Origin: Candidatus Hydrogenedentota bacterium
GTDB taxonomy: Bacteria > Hydrogenedentota > Hydrogenedentia > Hydrogenedentales > SLHB01
Length of the DNA: 64,000 nt
Direction of reading: 5' to 3'
Assembly: GCA_020848835.1 (NCBI GenBank)
Contig: JADLHJ010000028.1
Coordinates: 1 to 64,000 of the forward strand
Positions within the stretch are counted from its first letter, which is position 1. Each line of letters opens with the position of its first letter. Made by a program: the position numbers and the translations under genes. Of the stretch, positions 25,166-33,184 are shown piece after piece. A model generated the notes under the pieces. It had not been told where the DNA came from and did not search any database. It was given only the letters and a program-made list of their open reading frames with translations.

Positions 25166-26392
25166 TCATTGCGCGGCTGCAGTTTTTTTGTCTTTTGGGT
25201 CGCCGTTGTCGCGGAAGACCAGTGCAAAGAGGATCGTGATGATCACTGCCATCGTGCCGGGTACGAGCCAAATGCTTTGCCAATTGTGCTCGACCTTGCC
25301 GATAGGTTCTGCGAGTTTGTACATGTCCACGACGCGTCCGCTGATGATGGATCCGATCACCATACCGGCGCCGTAGGTGACGACGCCGATGAATCCCTGC
25401 GCACTCGCACGCACGGTCTCCGGCGCCTTTTTATCTACATAGAGCTGGCCGGTAACGAAGAAAAAGTCGTAGCAGATTCCGTGCAGGATGATGCCGAAAT
25501 ACCAAAGCCAGACGCCGCCGTGCGGGTTTCCGAATGCGAAGAAAAAGTAGCGAATCGCCCAGGCGATCATTCCTATCAGGAGCATCTTCTTCACACCCAA
25601 CCGCACGAAAAAGAACGGCATTACGAGCATGAAGAATACTTCGGACATTTGGCCCATGGTTTGCTTGCCGGCGGCATTCGAGACTTCGTTCGCATTTAAA
25701 AACATGTTGGTAAAGTTGTAGTAGAACGCAAGCGGGATGCAGATCAGCAGCGAGCTAATCACGAAGATTGCAAATGAACGCTCTTTCATAAGGCTGAGCG
25801 CTTCGAGCCCGAGCACATCGCTGATGGTGACTTTTTTACCACGTGACTTCGGCGGCGTGTGCGGCAGCGAGAAGCTGTAAAGCCCCATAAGAAGTGACGA
25901 ACCTGCGGCCAGTTGCAGCGGGATGTGCGTTGCCTCGACGCCCATCCAGCCGACAAGCAAACCTGCGACTATCCAACCGAGCGTACCCAGGACTCGGACC
26001 GACGGAAATTCCTTAGCTGGGTCAGTCATTTGCTCGAAAGAGATAGCGTTCACCAGGGAGATGGTTGGCATGTAGCACATCGCGTAGGCCAGAGCGACGA
26101 AAAAGAATTGGGTTGGGTCGGTGACTGTCGAGAGATACCACATGATTCCCGCGCCAACGAGGTGCAAAACGCCGAGCACGCGTTCCGCCGAGAAGAATTT
26201 GTCGGCGATCATGCCTACGATGAACGGTGCGACTATCGCGCCCCAGTTTGTCGTGCTGTAGGCGCTGCCGATAGCGGTGCCGCTGAACTTCAGCGTGCCG
26301 AGGTAGGTCCCCATCGTCACGAACCAGACGCCCCACACGAAAAACTCGATGAACATCATGATCGAAAGTTGCACACGTACGGTGGCGTTCAT
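25166..26392 (-). CDS. NupG/XapB-type nucleoside:H+ symporter (MFS)
   Basis: 408 residues, about 12 transmembrane helices. It matches the nucleoside:H+ symporter branch: LSIMMFIEFFVWGVWFVTMG at the N-terminus, IGSAYSTTNWGAIVAPFIVG, MIADKFFSAERVLGVLHLVGAG, then GICYDFFFVTGQLYVDKKAP in the second half. Likely imports nucleosides by proton symport; the natural substrate in this branch outside enterobacteria is not well known. ATG 26392 has AAGGA upstream. Transcribed alone. Confidence 0.82.
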   Translation of the reverse strand: MNATVRVQLSIMMFIEFFVWGVWFVTMGTYLGTLKFSGTAIGSAYSTTNWGAIVAPFIVGMIADKFFSAERVLGVLHLVGAGIMWYLSTVTDPTQFFFVALAYAMCYMPTISLVNAISFEQMTDPAKEFPSVRVLGTLGWIVAGLLVGWMGVEATHIPLQLAAGSSLLMGLYSFSLPHTPPKSRGKKVTISDVLGLEALSLMKERSFAIFVISSLLICIPLAFYYNFTNMFLNANEVSNAAGKQTMGQMSEVFFMLVMPFFFVRLGVKKMLLIGMIAWAIRYFFFAFGNPHGGVWLWYFGIILHGICYDFFFVTGQLYVDKKAPETVRASAQGFIGVVTYGAGMVIGSIISGRVVDMYKLAEPIGKVEHNWQSIWLVPGTMAVIITILFALVFRDNGDPKDKKTAAAQ

Positions 26393-26993
26393 GCTGGTCC
26401 TTCTCCCTCACGCGCGTGGATGCGCGGTATTCCCCTGCTCCATTCCGCCTGCGAGCACGCGAGGTTGCGCCAAGTGCTCGTGCGCGTAATCGTAATCGTT
26501 ATCGGAATCGTTTCACAATTCCTGAGGGGGTAATCAGGACTTGGGCCTCAAGTGCTCCACAATGGCGAGCACCAAGTCGTATCGTGCGGAAGTTTGGGGA
26601 GCGCATTGAGGGCGCGACACCTCATTGGACGGTGCATGCCGGTTACCTTTTCCAATCTACCTAAGTCATTTTCATCTCCTTTCGTCCGGTTGAGGGAGGG
26701 GGAGGGCCTTGTCCACGCTCTATGCCGGGACGTGAATGAGACGCGTTCATTATCTAACCCATCGTGTTGCACTCGTGCTGGAAAGAATGGAACGCGGATT
26801 ACTCGGATTGGAAGGATAGTCGCCGATAGGAACGAGGGGATTCACGGTGCGATGGTGCGATGGAAGATATGTGATGCGAATTAAGCCGTCATCGCTTGAC
26901 TGTTCTGCTTGCAGTGGGATTTGAATGTTTCACGCGAAACGAGTGGTATTTAATTGTCAAGTTGGCGAATACTGCGATGGGTTGTTTTTGCTT
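26393..26993. other. Intergenic stretch without a supported gene
   Basis: About 600 bp between the permease promoter region and the stop of the kinase gene. It contains a simple run of AATCG-type units at 26485-26513 (CGTAATCGTAATCGTTATCG). Short open frames on both strands have poor starts and no recognisable product. Possibly a decayed gene or leader region. Confidence 0.5.
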
Positions 26994-28382
26994 TTAATTG
27001 CCGTAGATACGGGCGATGGCGTAGACGAGCGAGGATTCGAGCGAGACGCGGGGTTCGATTGGGCATCCCATAGTCTTTTCGATTTCGTTGATGGCGGTGA
27101 AATCGAGTGGGTTGGCCATGGCGAGGAGGATCCGTCCCGCGTCTTTCTTCACCGCAACGCACTTGTGGGCTTCGGCGAGTTCCCGCGGCAATGCCTGGGC
27201 GATTTCGCGGTCGATATTCTCGTCGTCCAAGGAAACGGATTGCATGCGGAGTTGTTTTTCAAGGGCATTGACGATGTCGCCCTCTTCGGCATAGCCAAGG
27301 CGCATAAGCGTAGCGCCGAGCATCTCGCGGGTGGTGATGTGGTGGGTAAGCGCGGAATCGAGCTGGGGCCGCGAGATGACCCCTGCCTCGACCAGCAAGA
27401 CGCCAAGCTGTTTTGTCTCCCCGGCGTCCGGCGGAAAGATCAATGCTTCGGTTTCACAGTCGTGGTCAATACCCGCGCGCAGTTTAGGGCTGGCTTCCGC
27501 GGGAAATTGGACAGGTAGGCGCACGCCTTCGATGGCCTGCTCGACTTCGAGCAACTCCCGGTAGAACTGGCCGCAGGAGTTGTGGCGATCGTCGCGGCTT
27601 TTGCTTAGCGCTTTGAGCAGCACGCGATTCACTGCCTCGTGGCAGTAGGGAATCGGCGTGGGCAAGCGCTTCTGGATCTGCATGGCGATTTGGCCTTTGC
27701 AGAACGGCGGCGCACCGCTGAGCCATTCGTAAATGGTTGCGGCGAGACTATACAAATCACTGCGGTGATCGAGCGGTTCCCCCACTAGTTGTTCGGGACT
27801 CATGAAGAGCAAGGTGCCGCTGGTGAGCTGACCGGACATCCGGGCGCTGGCCTCTCGCGCTGTGCGTGCGATGCCAAAATCTGCCAGACGTACCTCGCCA
27901 TCAGTCGCCATTAGTATGTTGGCGGGCTTCACGTCGCGATGGAGAATGCCTTGCTTGTGGGCGTGATCGAGCGCGCCGCAGAGCTGCTCGATCCATGGCA
28001 GGACCTCCGGCACGGTATAGGGTGTGTCGCGTTCGGACAGGAGGGTGGCCATATTGTTGCCGCCCACGTACTCCATCGTGATAAAGCGGTGGCCGTCCAT
28101 ATCCCAGAAGGAATGCACGGCGACTATGTTGGGATGCCGCAGTTTGCGGGTAAGGAGCACTTCTCGCTTGAGATCGGAAATGGCGCGACGGTCGTCTCCA
28201 AAGACAGAGTGCAGGATTTTGCAGGCGACTGGTTCGTCGTGAAGCTGGATGTCCGCACCCAGCCAGACGTTGCCGACGGCACCCCGACCCAAGTTGCGGA
28301 CGAGGTGAAAGCGCCCGCCCAGGAGGTAACCAGGCTCGAATTCTTCGGCTTTATTTGCCGGGTTTGCGTGAAGTGAGCTCAT
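26994..28382 (-). CDS. Ser/Thr protein kinase fused to an MshEN (GspE N-terminal) domain
   Basis: About 462 residues from ATG 28382 (the frame starts three codons earlier with TTG). Residues 22-285 are a Hanks-type kinase: glycine loop NLGRGAVGNV, VACKIL lysine (K55), ILHRDVKPANI, ADFGIA and FMSPEQ in place of APE. After a linker, residues about 322-462 match the MshEN/T2SS E N-terminal domain: LGVLLVEAGVISRPQLDSAL and LGATLMRLGYAEEGDIVNAL are the two adjacent 24-residue-like motifs that bind c-di-GMP in MshE, followed by a LAMANPLDFTAINEIEKTMG-type segment as in GspE/PilB. No transmembrane helix is seen, so it is cytoplasmic. Regulation by c-di-GMP is an inference. Confidence 0.82.
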   Translation of the reverse strand: MSSLHANPANKAEEFEPGYLLGGRFHLVRNLGRGAVGNVWLGADIQLHDEPVACKILHSVFGDDRRAISDLKREVLLTRKLRHPNIVAVHSFWDMDGHRFITMEYVGGNNMATLLSERDTPYTVPEVLPWIEQLCGALDHAHKQGILHRDVKPANILMATDGEVRLADFGIARTAREASARMSGQLTSGTLLFMSPEQLVGEPLDHRSDLYSLAATIYEWLSGAPPFCKGQIAMQIQKRLPTPIPYCHEAVNRVLLKALSKSRDDRHNSCGQFYRELLEVEQAIEGVRLPVQFPAEASPKLRAGIDHDCETEALIFPPDAGETKQLGVLLVEAGVISRPQLDSALTHHITTREMLGATLMRLGYAEEGDIVNALEKQLRMQSVSLDDENIDREIAQALPRELAEAHKCVAVKKDAGRILLAMANPLDFTAINEIEKTMGCPIEPRVSLESSLVYAIARIYGN

Positions 28383-28383
28383 A

Positions 28384-28460
28384 GTGTCCAAGACGCCCGG
28401 CCCGGAGACCGGGCGCTACCGTTCAAGACGCTTGGTAGAGAGACCGGGCGGTACGGGGCG
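28384..28460. repeat. GC-rich palindromic repeat upstream of the kinase gene
   Basis: Two related modules, CGCCCGGCCCGGAGACCGGGCG and GGTAGAGAGACCGGGCGGTAC, give overlapping hairpins built on ACCGGGCG. It lies between divergent genes, just before the kinase start. Origin unknown; may be another intergenic REP-type element. Confidence 0.45.
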
Positions 28461-28630
28461 ATTACTGCCGAATCTGCGAAAAATCCCCTTGGTTTTACCC
28501 TAGCAAGTGCAGGTATCGGAGTCAAGGATTAATCAGCCAAAATGAATGTGTTAGGCATAATAGTCGTCCGATTGGATGGACGCGGGGCGGGATATGGTAT
28601 CGGGCGTACCCGCGCTCATGGAGGTGCGAC

Positions 28631-31249
28631 ATGTCACCGAAGTTCTCTCACTTCATTCGGGTTGCGACGTTGGCGCTGGCCGTGTTGGCTACTGCCACGT
28701 TTCCTGCGTCTGCGGACAACCTGCTTCACGCGCGCATCAGCCATGAGTCTGGCGGGGCGCTGGTGCGCGGCTCTGACGATGCCGATTGGAGCTATGCAAC
28801 AATTAATACAATCATCCTGCCCGGCGACACGCTTTGGATCGATCAGGAGGGCACGCTCGAAGTCGAGATGTCGGGCGGGTCGTTTCTGCGGATGGCGGAT
28901 CGGAGCAAGGCGGAACTTCAGTCCCTACCGCCGAGCACGGCGATTAATGCGTGGACCGGTTCGTTCTATGTGCAACGGGTGAGCCGATCCAATGGCGACG
29001 TGCGCATGCGCACGCCGGCAGCCACTATCGTGGTCGATCGCGACACGCAAGTGCGCGTGGATATCGTCGGCGAAGGCTCGACGACAGTGTCGGTGCGTTG
29101 GGGCCGCGCGACGGTCGCGACCGATGGCGGCGCGCCGGTGGAAGTCACCAATGGCCAGCGCGTATTTGTCGATCCGGGTCTGCTTCCTTCCAATCCAGTG
29201 CCGTTCGATAAGACGGCTGAAGATTCATTCGACGCGTGGAACCGCGAACGTGCGCGGTTGCTGGCGCTGGGAGATTCCGCGTTACCAACGAGTGTGCGGG
29301 TGGAAGAGTCCGCCACGCCGATCGGCTACAGCGATCTCGCATCTTACGGTGAATGGGTCTACATCGATAACCGCCAGTATTGGCGCCCGACAATTGTGCA
29401 GGAGTATGTTCCGTATCGCGATGGATACTGGAGCTATGGTCCGTCGTATGGCTATTCGTGGACTGGGTATTATCCGTTCGATTATGTGACCGCGCATTAT
29501 GGCCGCTGGAACTATTACCCCGCGTACGGTTGGTGCTGGGGTTACGATCCGGTTTGGTCGCCCGCGTGGTGCGCCACGGCGTATTACGGCGGCAATTTCG
29601 TTTGGTGCCCGCTTGATTACTACAACCGCCCGTGCAGCTATGGCACGACCTTCGTTGTTGGCGGCGTACCGTTCAGCATTGGATTTAGTTCGTATTGCTA
29701 TTCGAACGACTTGTTGTACTACGGCCCTTGTTCGGTGTATCCGGCCCACAGCAACATCTTTGTGAATGTTAATGTCAACGACATTTACTGCTGGAACATC
29801 TATTCCAACAAATATCCGCACAATTATTCCGGATGGGGTTCTAACGCATTGTACCGAGATTACAATCCGCGCCGCGTGATTCGCGGAATCGAGTCTGGCG
29901 GCGGGTTCACGGTTGCGGCGTCGCAACGTGCGCGCGCGCTGAATTCGGAATTGGGCCGCACGGAGTTTTCTTCGCGTTCGTCGTCGGCACGATCCGTGCG
30001 CACGTCTCTGGCCAGCACTGGCCGGCAGGCTTCTGTCCGCAATGCGCGCCTGAATACCGATGCAACAGCGCTGGATACCGGCGCTACGATTCGTCGGGCG
30101 CAAAGCCGCATGGAATCACTGCGCGGTTCGGATGACAGCAAACCACAGGTGGCAGAGGCGCGTCGTGCGCGCACGGCATCTCTCGAACGCAGCGCAAACG
30201 AAGCGCAGAATAGTAAGCTGCCAGGCGCGACCTCGCGCATGTCCTCGGCGCGCAGCGTGCGCGGCGACAATGGCATGGATACGATTCGCGCGCAAGGCGA
30301 TCGCGTTGATCGCGGACGTGACCGGGGTTTGACGTCGACGTTGGATGCCGCTATCCGCGATCGCGGGCAGAGCGGTGCGCGTATTGGCGGTGGCGACAAT
30401 AACGCCAAGCCGGGCATAAGTGATCCGGGGGCGCCGCGAGAACGTCCTATCGGACGCATCAAAGAACAAGAGGAACGTCGTAATGACGGTGACGGGCCGC
30501 GCATCAGCACCGATTCCAACGCGCGCATCCGCTCGAACGGCGCATCGGGTCAAGTCGGCGACACGCCGCGCATTCAAAGCGATACGAATGCACGCGGGCG
30601 CTCCGCAGGTACGAGCCGCACCTTGGATGACACGCGGGTGCGTATGAACGAGAATAGCCAAGCGATGACGCGCACGCAGGTGCCGCGTGAACCGAATCTG
30701 CCGCGAATCTCCGGCGGCGATGGACGAAACGAGCGTTCGCAATCGCTGGGCACTATTCCGCAGGTGCCAAACCGCTCGCGCGGGATAAGCGCGCCGGTGC
30801 AGACGTATAGGCCGGAACCATCGTCAGTGGCGCCGCGCAGCCGGATCATCGCGGACAACTCGCGTGTCGATCGCGGGCGTGCGGATGCTTACTTACAACA
30901 GCAGCAATCACAGGCGCCGCAGATGCAGCAAGAATCGCCGCGCGCGCGTTATGATGCGTCGCAGGTGCAAGTGCCGCAACGTTTCGAGCCGCAACAGCAG
31001 CAGCGTTTTGAAGCGCCGCAGCAAAGATTCGAGGCCCCGCAGCAGCGTTCGATTCCGCAGGTGCAAGTGCCGCAGCGCTTTGAGGCGCCGCGACAACGCT
31101 TCGAAGCGCCACCTGCGCCGCGCATCGAAGCCCCACGCAGTGTCGAGCGTTCGTTCTCTGCGCCTTCCATCAGCCGTGGAGACGGAGGTGGTTCCCGGCT
31201 CGAGAGCCGCGGCGGTGGCGACGGCGGCGGGCGCAGCCGCGGACGATAA
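28631..31249 (+). CDS. Secreted FecR-domain protein with Tyr/Trp-rich middle and Gln/Arg-rich tail
   Basis: 872 residues. Signal peptide at 1-28 (ending PASA). Residues about 45-190 are a FecR-like domain (GDTLWIDQEGTLEVEMSGGS, ATIVVDRDTQVRVD, VSVRWGRATVATDG). Residues 230-400 are a DUF6600-like region packed with Trp, Tyr and Gly (YGEWVYIDNRQYWRP, YRDGYWSYGPSYGYSWTGYY, YGRWNYYPAYGWCWGYDPVW). From about 420 onward the chain is low complexity, rich in Arg, Ser and Asn, ending in repeats of QRFEAPQ type (about 775-835). Likely exported and associated with the cell surface. No membrane anchor is visible. A strong terminator follows, and a lipoprotein gene lies downstream. Confidence 0.7.
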   Translation: MSPKFSHFIRVATLALAVLATATFPASADNLLHARISHESGGALVRGSDDADWSYATINTIILPGDTLWIDQEGTLEVEMSGGSFLRMADRSKAELQSLPPSTAINAWTGSFYVQRVSRSNGDVRMRTPAATIVVDRDTQVRVDIVGEGSTTVSVRWGRATVATDGGAPVEVTNGQRVFVDPGLLPSNPVPFDKTAEDSFDAWNRERARLLALGDSALPTSVRVEESATPIGYSDLASYGEWVYIDNRQYWRPTIVQEYVPYRDGYWSYGPSYGYSWTGYYPFDYVTAHYGRWNYYPAYGWCWGYDPVWSPAWCATAYYGGNFVWCPLDYYNRPCSYGTTFVVGGVPFSIGFSSYCYSNDLLYYGPCSVYPAHSNIFVNVNVNDIYCWNIYSNKYPHNYSGWGSNALYRDYNPRRVIRGIESGGGFTVAASQRARALNSELGRTEFSSRSSSARSVRTSLASTGRQASVRNARLNTDATALDTGATIRRAQSRMESLRGSDDSKPQVAEARRARTASLERSANEAQNSKLPGATSRMSSARSVRGDNGMDTIRAQGDRVDRGRDRGLTSTLDAAIRDRGQSGARIGGGDNNAKPGISDPGAPRERPIGRIKEQEERRNDGDGPRISTDSNARIRSNGASGQVGDTPRIQSDTNARGRSAGTSRTLDDTRVRMNENSQAMTRTQVPREPNLPRISGGDGRNERSQSLGTIPQVPNRSRGISAPVQTYRPEPSSVAPRSRIIADNSRVDRGRADAYLQQQQSQAPQMQQESPRARYDASQVQVPQRFEPQQQQRFEAPQQRFEAPQQRSIPQVQVPQRFEAPRQRFEAPPAPRIEAPRSVERSFSAPSISRGDGGGSRLESRGGGDGGGRSRGR

Positions 31250-31260
31250 TTAATGCTAGA

Positions 31261-31301
31261 CGGGGCGCGAACAGAATTCGTTCGCGCCCCGTTTCATTTT
31301 T
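31261..31301 (+). terminator. Strong intrinsic terminator of the FecR-domain gene
   Basis: CGGGGCGCGAAC (31261-31272) pairs perfectly with GTTCGCGCCCCG (31280-31291), with a 7-base loop, followed by TTTCATTTTT. Confidence 0.85.
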
Positions 31302-31390
31302 GAGCGCGCGAGATTATCGAATATCCGTCGAGTGAATGTCGTCTATTAAACAGAGGTGACGCAGGGCCGTTTCCTCTGGAGGTAGCACAC

Positions 31391-32269
31391 ATGCGCATGT
31401 ATAAAGTTGCACTGATCGCCGCACTCGCGCTGCTCGCGATATTCGGTACGGGGTGCCCGCCAGGCGGACCTACGGGCGATTCGGATTACGACATTGGCTA
31501 CGCCGCGGGCTTTTTGCGCGACGACTTTTATTGGGACGGATACTTCGATGGGTGGGACACCATCGACGTCACGCCCTATTACTATGACGATAGCGACATT
31601 CCGTTTATCGACGATCTTACCTACGACGCCGGGTATTGGGACGGTGTGTGGTATGCGTATAACGATGGATACTTCGCGGATTATCACTACGCGTTTGTGA
31701 TCGGTTTCAGTGAAGGCTATGACAATGCGTTTTGGGACGATTATCTCGATTTCCTGGATGTTGATGAACACCCTGAGTTTCTGAATGGTGGATGGTCCGA
31801 CGGGTACCATGATGGGTACTCGGAAGGACGTATCTTCGGTGCGGCTGATTTTGAGCAGGGACTAAATTTCGATTGGCTCGACGCGCTACTCGATTACGAG
31901 TCCGGCACCGATCTGTACTTTGAGGAAATTGACCTGGGTACAGGCATCTACGGTCCGGTCGAGTTGTACGAATACGGCACGCATCCCGCTGATCTGAAGC
32001 GCGCGGCGGCGAAGGCAAGAATGCGCTCGGGACATGCGACGCCTACAATTCGCAACGGCGAAAAATCGGCCAAGGATCTGGATTGGTTCCGTCCGTTCGA
32101 TGAAGAAGCGGCCGACTTGCTCGACTTCGTGCCTGATGAAAGCCTGCGCGATTCGATCGAGTTGCGATTGAACACCACGTGGCTGGAACGCGTCGAGGAA
32201 TACCTCGACTTCGCGAAGACTGGCGCCGCGAAAGCGCATTCCTTACGCGACCGGGTGCACGCGGACTAG
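31391..32269 (+). CDS. Acidic, aromatic-rich lipoprotein
   Basis: 292 residues. Lipobox AIFGTGC near residue 22 predicts a lipid-anchored protein after GTG-free ATG 31391 (GGAGG nine bases upstream). The mature part is extremely rich in Asp, Tyr, Trp and Gly, with repeated G-[YFW]-x2-G units: YDIGYAAGF, WDGYFDGW, YDAGYWDGVW, FSEGYDNAF and WSDGYHDGYSEGR. The C-terminal 100 residues are helical and charged. I recognise no family; the aromatic/Gly repeat resembles sequences of surface proteins. It follows the FecR-domain gene but behind that gene's terminator. Confidence 0.6.
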   Translation: MRMYKVALIAALALLAIFGTGCPPGGPTGDSDYDIGYAAGFLRDDFYWDGYFDGWDTIDVTPYYYDDSDIPFIDDLTYDAGYWDGVWYAYNDGYFADYHYAFVIGFSEGYDNAFWDDYLDFLDVDEHPEFLNGGWSDGYHDGYSEGRIFGAADFEQGLNFDWLDALLDYESGTDLYFEEIDLGTGIYGPVELYEYGTHPADLKRAAAKARMRSGHATPTIRNGEKSAKDLDWFRPFDEEAADLLDFVPDESLRDSIELRLNTTWLERVEEYLDFAKTGAAKAHSLRDRVHAD

Positions 32270-32293
32270 CGTAGCTCCGGCTCCTTCTGATAG

Positions 32294-32340
32294 ACCACGC
32301 CCGCGACGGCATCCCCTCCGCGCGGGCGTGGTTGCATTTT
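32294..32340 (+). terminator. Intrinsic terminator of the lipoprotein gene
   Basis: ACCACGCCCGCG (32294-32305) pairs perfectly with CGCGGGCGTGGT (32321-32332) and is followed by TGCATTTT. Confidence 0.75.
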
Positions 32341-32400
32341 ATAGCCCAATGTGTTGCAGTCTTTGTCTACAATCTGTTGCTGCAAGTGAGGATTTGTGTC

Positions 32401-32979
32401 ATGTCTCTTACGCCGTCTCAGATGGTCCCGTTGGGTACGAAGGCGCCTGACTTCTCGTTGCGCGATGCTGTATCGGGAAAGTTCGTTTCGCTGTCAGACT
32501 ATGAAGGCAAGAACGGCTTGCTGGTAATGTTTATCTGCAACCATTGCCCATACGTGAAGCACGTCGCGCCGGAGCTTGCGAAGCTTGGGCGATACTACAA
32601 GGACAAAGGCATCGGAATGGTTGCGATAGGCTCGAACGATGTATCGACGCATCCGGATGATGGGCCGGAGAAAATGCGGCAGGAGGCGATGATGCGCGGG
32701 TACGAGTTTCCGTATCTCTATGACGAAGACCAGGAAGTGGCGAAGGCATATGCGGCGGCGTGTACGCCGGATTTCTTTCTGTTCGACGATCGGATGAGGC
32801 TCGTGTATCGAGGGCAGCTTGATGACAGCCGGCCGGGGAACAATGTGCCGGTGACAGGCAAGGATCTGCGTACGGCGATCGAGGCGTTGCTGCTGGGGAA
32901 TACAATGCCGGGGCCGCAGAAGCCGAGCATAGGTTGCAACATCAAGTGGAAACGCGGGAACGCGCCGGCGTATGCGTAA
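32401..32979 (+). CDS. Thioredoxin-fold peroxiredoxin-like (PRX-like) protein
   Basis: About 192 residues from ATG 32401 (GTGAGGA upstream); the longer frame to 32332 has no good start. Redoxin/AhpC-TSA fold: GTKAPDFSLRDAVSGKFVSL, then MFICNHCPYVKHVAPELAKL with a CxxC-like C-N-H-C active site, IGMVAIGSNDVSTHPDD and CTPDFFLFD with the cis-proline. This CNHCPY group is common in bacteria as a thiol-disulfide or peroxide-linked protein of undefined substrate. No signal peptide, so cytoplasmic. Its last 8 bp overlap the following HicB-like gene. Confidence 0.82.
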   Translation: MSLTPSQMVPLGTKAPDFSLRDAVSGKFVSLSDYEGKNGLLVMFICNHCPYVKHVAPELAKLGRYYKDKGIGMVAIGSNDVSTHPDDGPEKMRQEAMMRGYEFPYLYDEDQEVAKAYAAACTPDFFLFDDRMRLVYRGQLDDSRPGNNVPVTGKDLRTAIEALLLGNTMPGPQKPSIGCNIKWKRGNAPAYA

Positions 32980-33181
32980 GTTTGCTGTATTGATTGAAAA
33001 GGGCACACAAAACTACTCTGCATACGTGCCCGATCTTCCCGGTTGTATTGCAACTGGCGACTCGATAGATGAAGTGCGGCAATTGATTCGAGAAGGAATT
33101 TATTTTCACATTGACGGCCTTATCCAAGATGGACTGCCTGTACCAGAGCCAACGACGATTTGCGAATGCGTTGAAGCATAG
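32972..33181 (+). CDS. HicB-like antitoxin-fold protein (orphan)
   Basis: 69 residues. Matches the N-terminal partial RNase H-like fold of HicB: FAVLIEKGTQNYSAYVPDLP, GCIATGDSIDEV and REGIYFHIDGLIQDG. It lacks the C-terminal DNA-binding (ribbon or HTH) part, so is a short HicB. HicB normally neutralises the mRNA-cleaving toxin HicA encoded next to it. No HicA-like frame lies on either side: the upstream gene is a thioredoxin-fold protein (8-bp overlap) and the downstream one is convergent. Its role is unknown. Confidence 0.7.
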   Translation: MRKFAVLIEKGTQNYSAYVPDLPGCIATGDSIDEVRQLIREGIYFHIDGLIQDGLPVPEPTTICECVEA

Positions 33182-33184
33182 ACA

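Noticed and set aside
29282..30742. Overlapping Arg/Ala-rich frames antisense to the FecR gene
   Set aside because: Low-complexity shadows of the repetitive sense gene.
32401..32979. HicA toxin partner for the HicB-like gene
   Set aside because: The upstream gene is a thioredoxin-fold protein with CNHCPY motif, not a double-stranded RNA-binding HicA.
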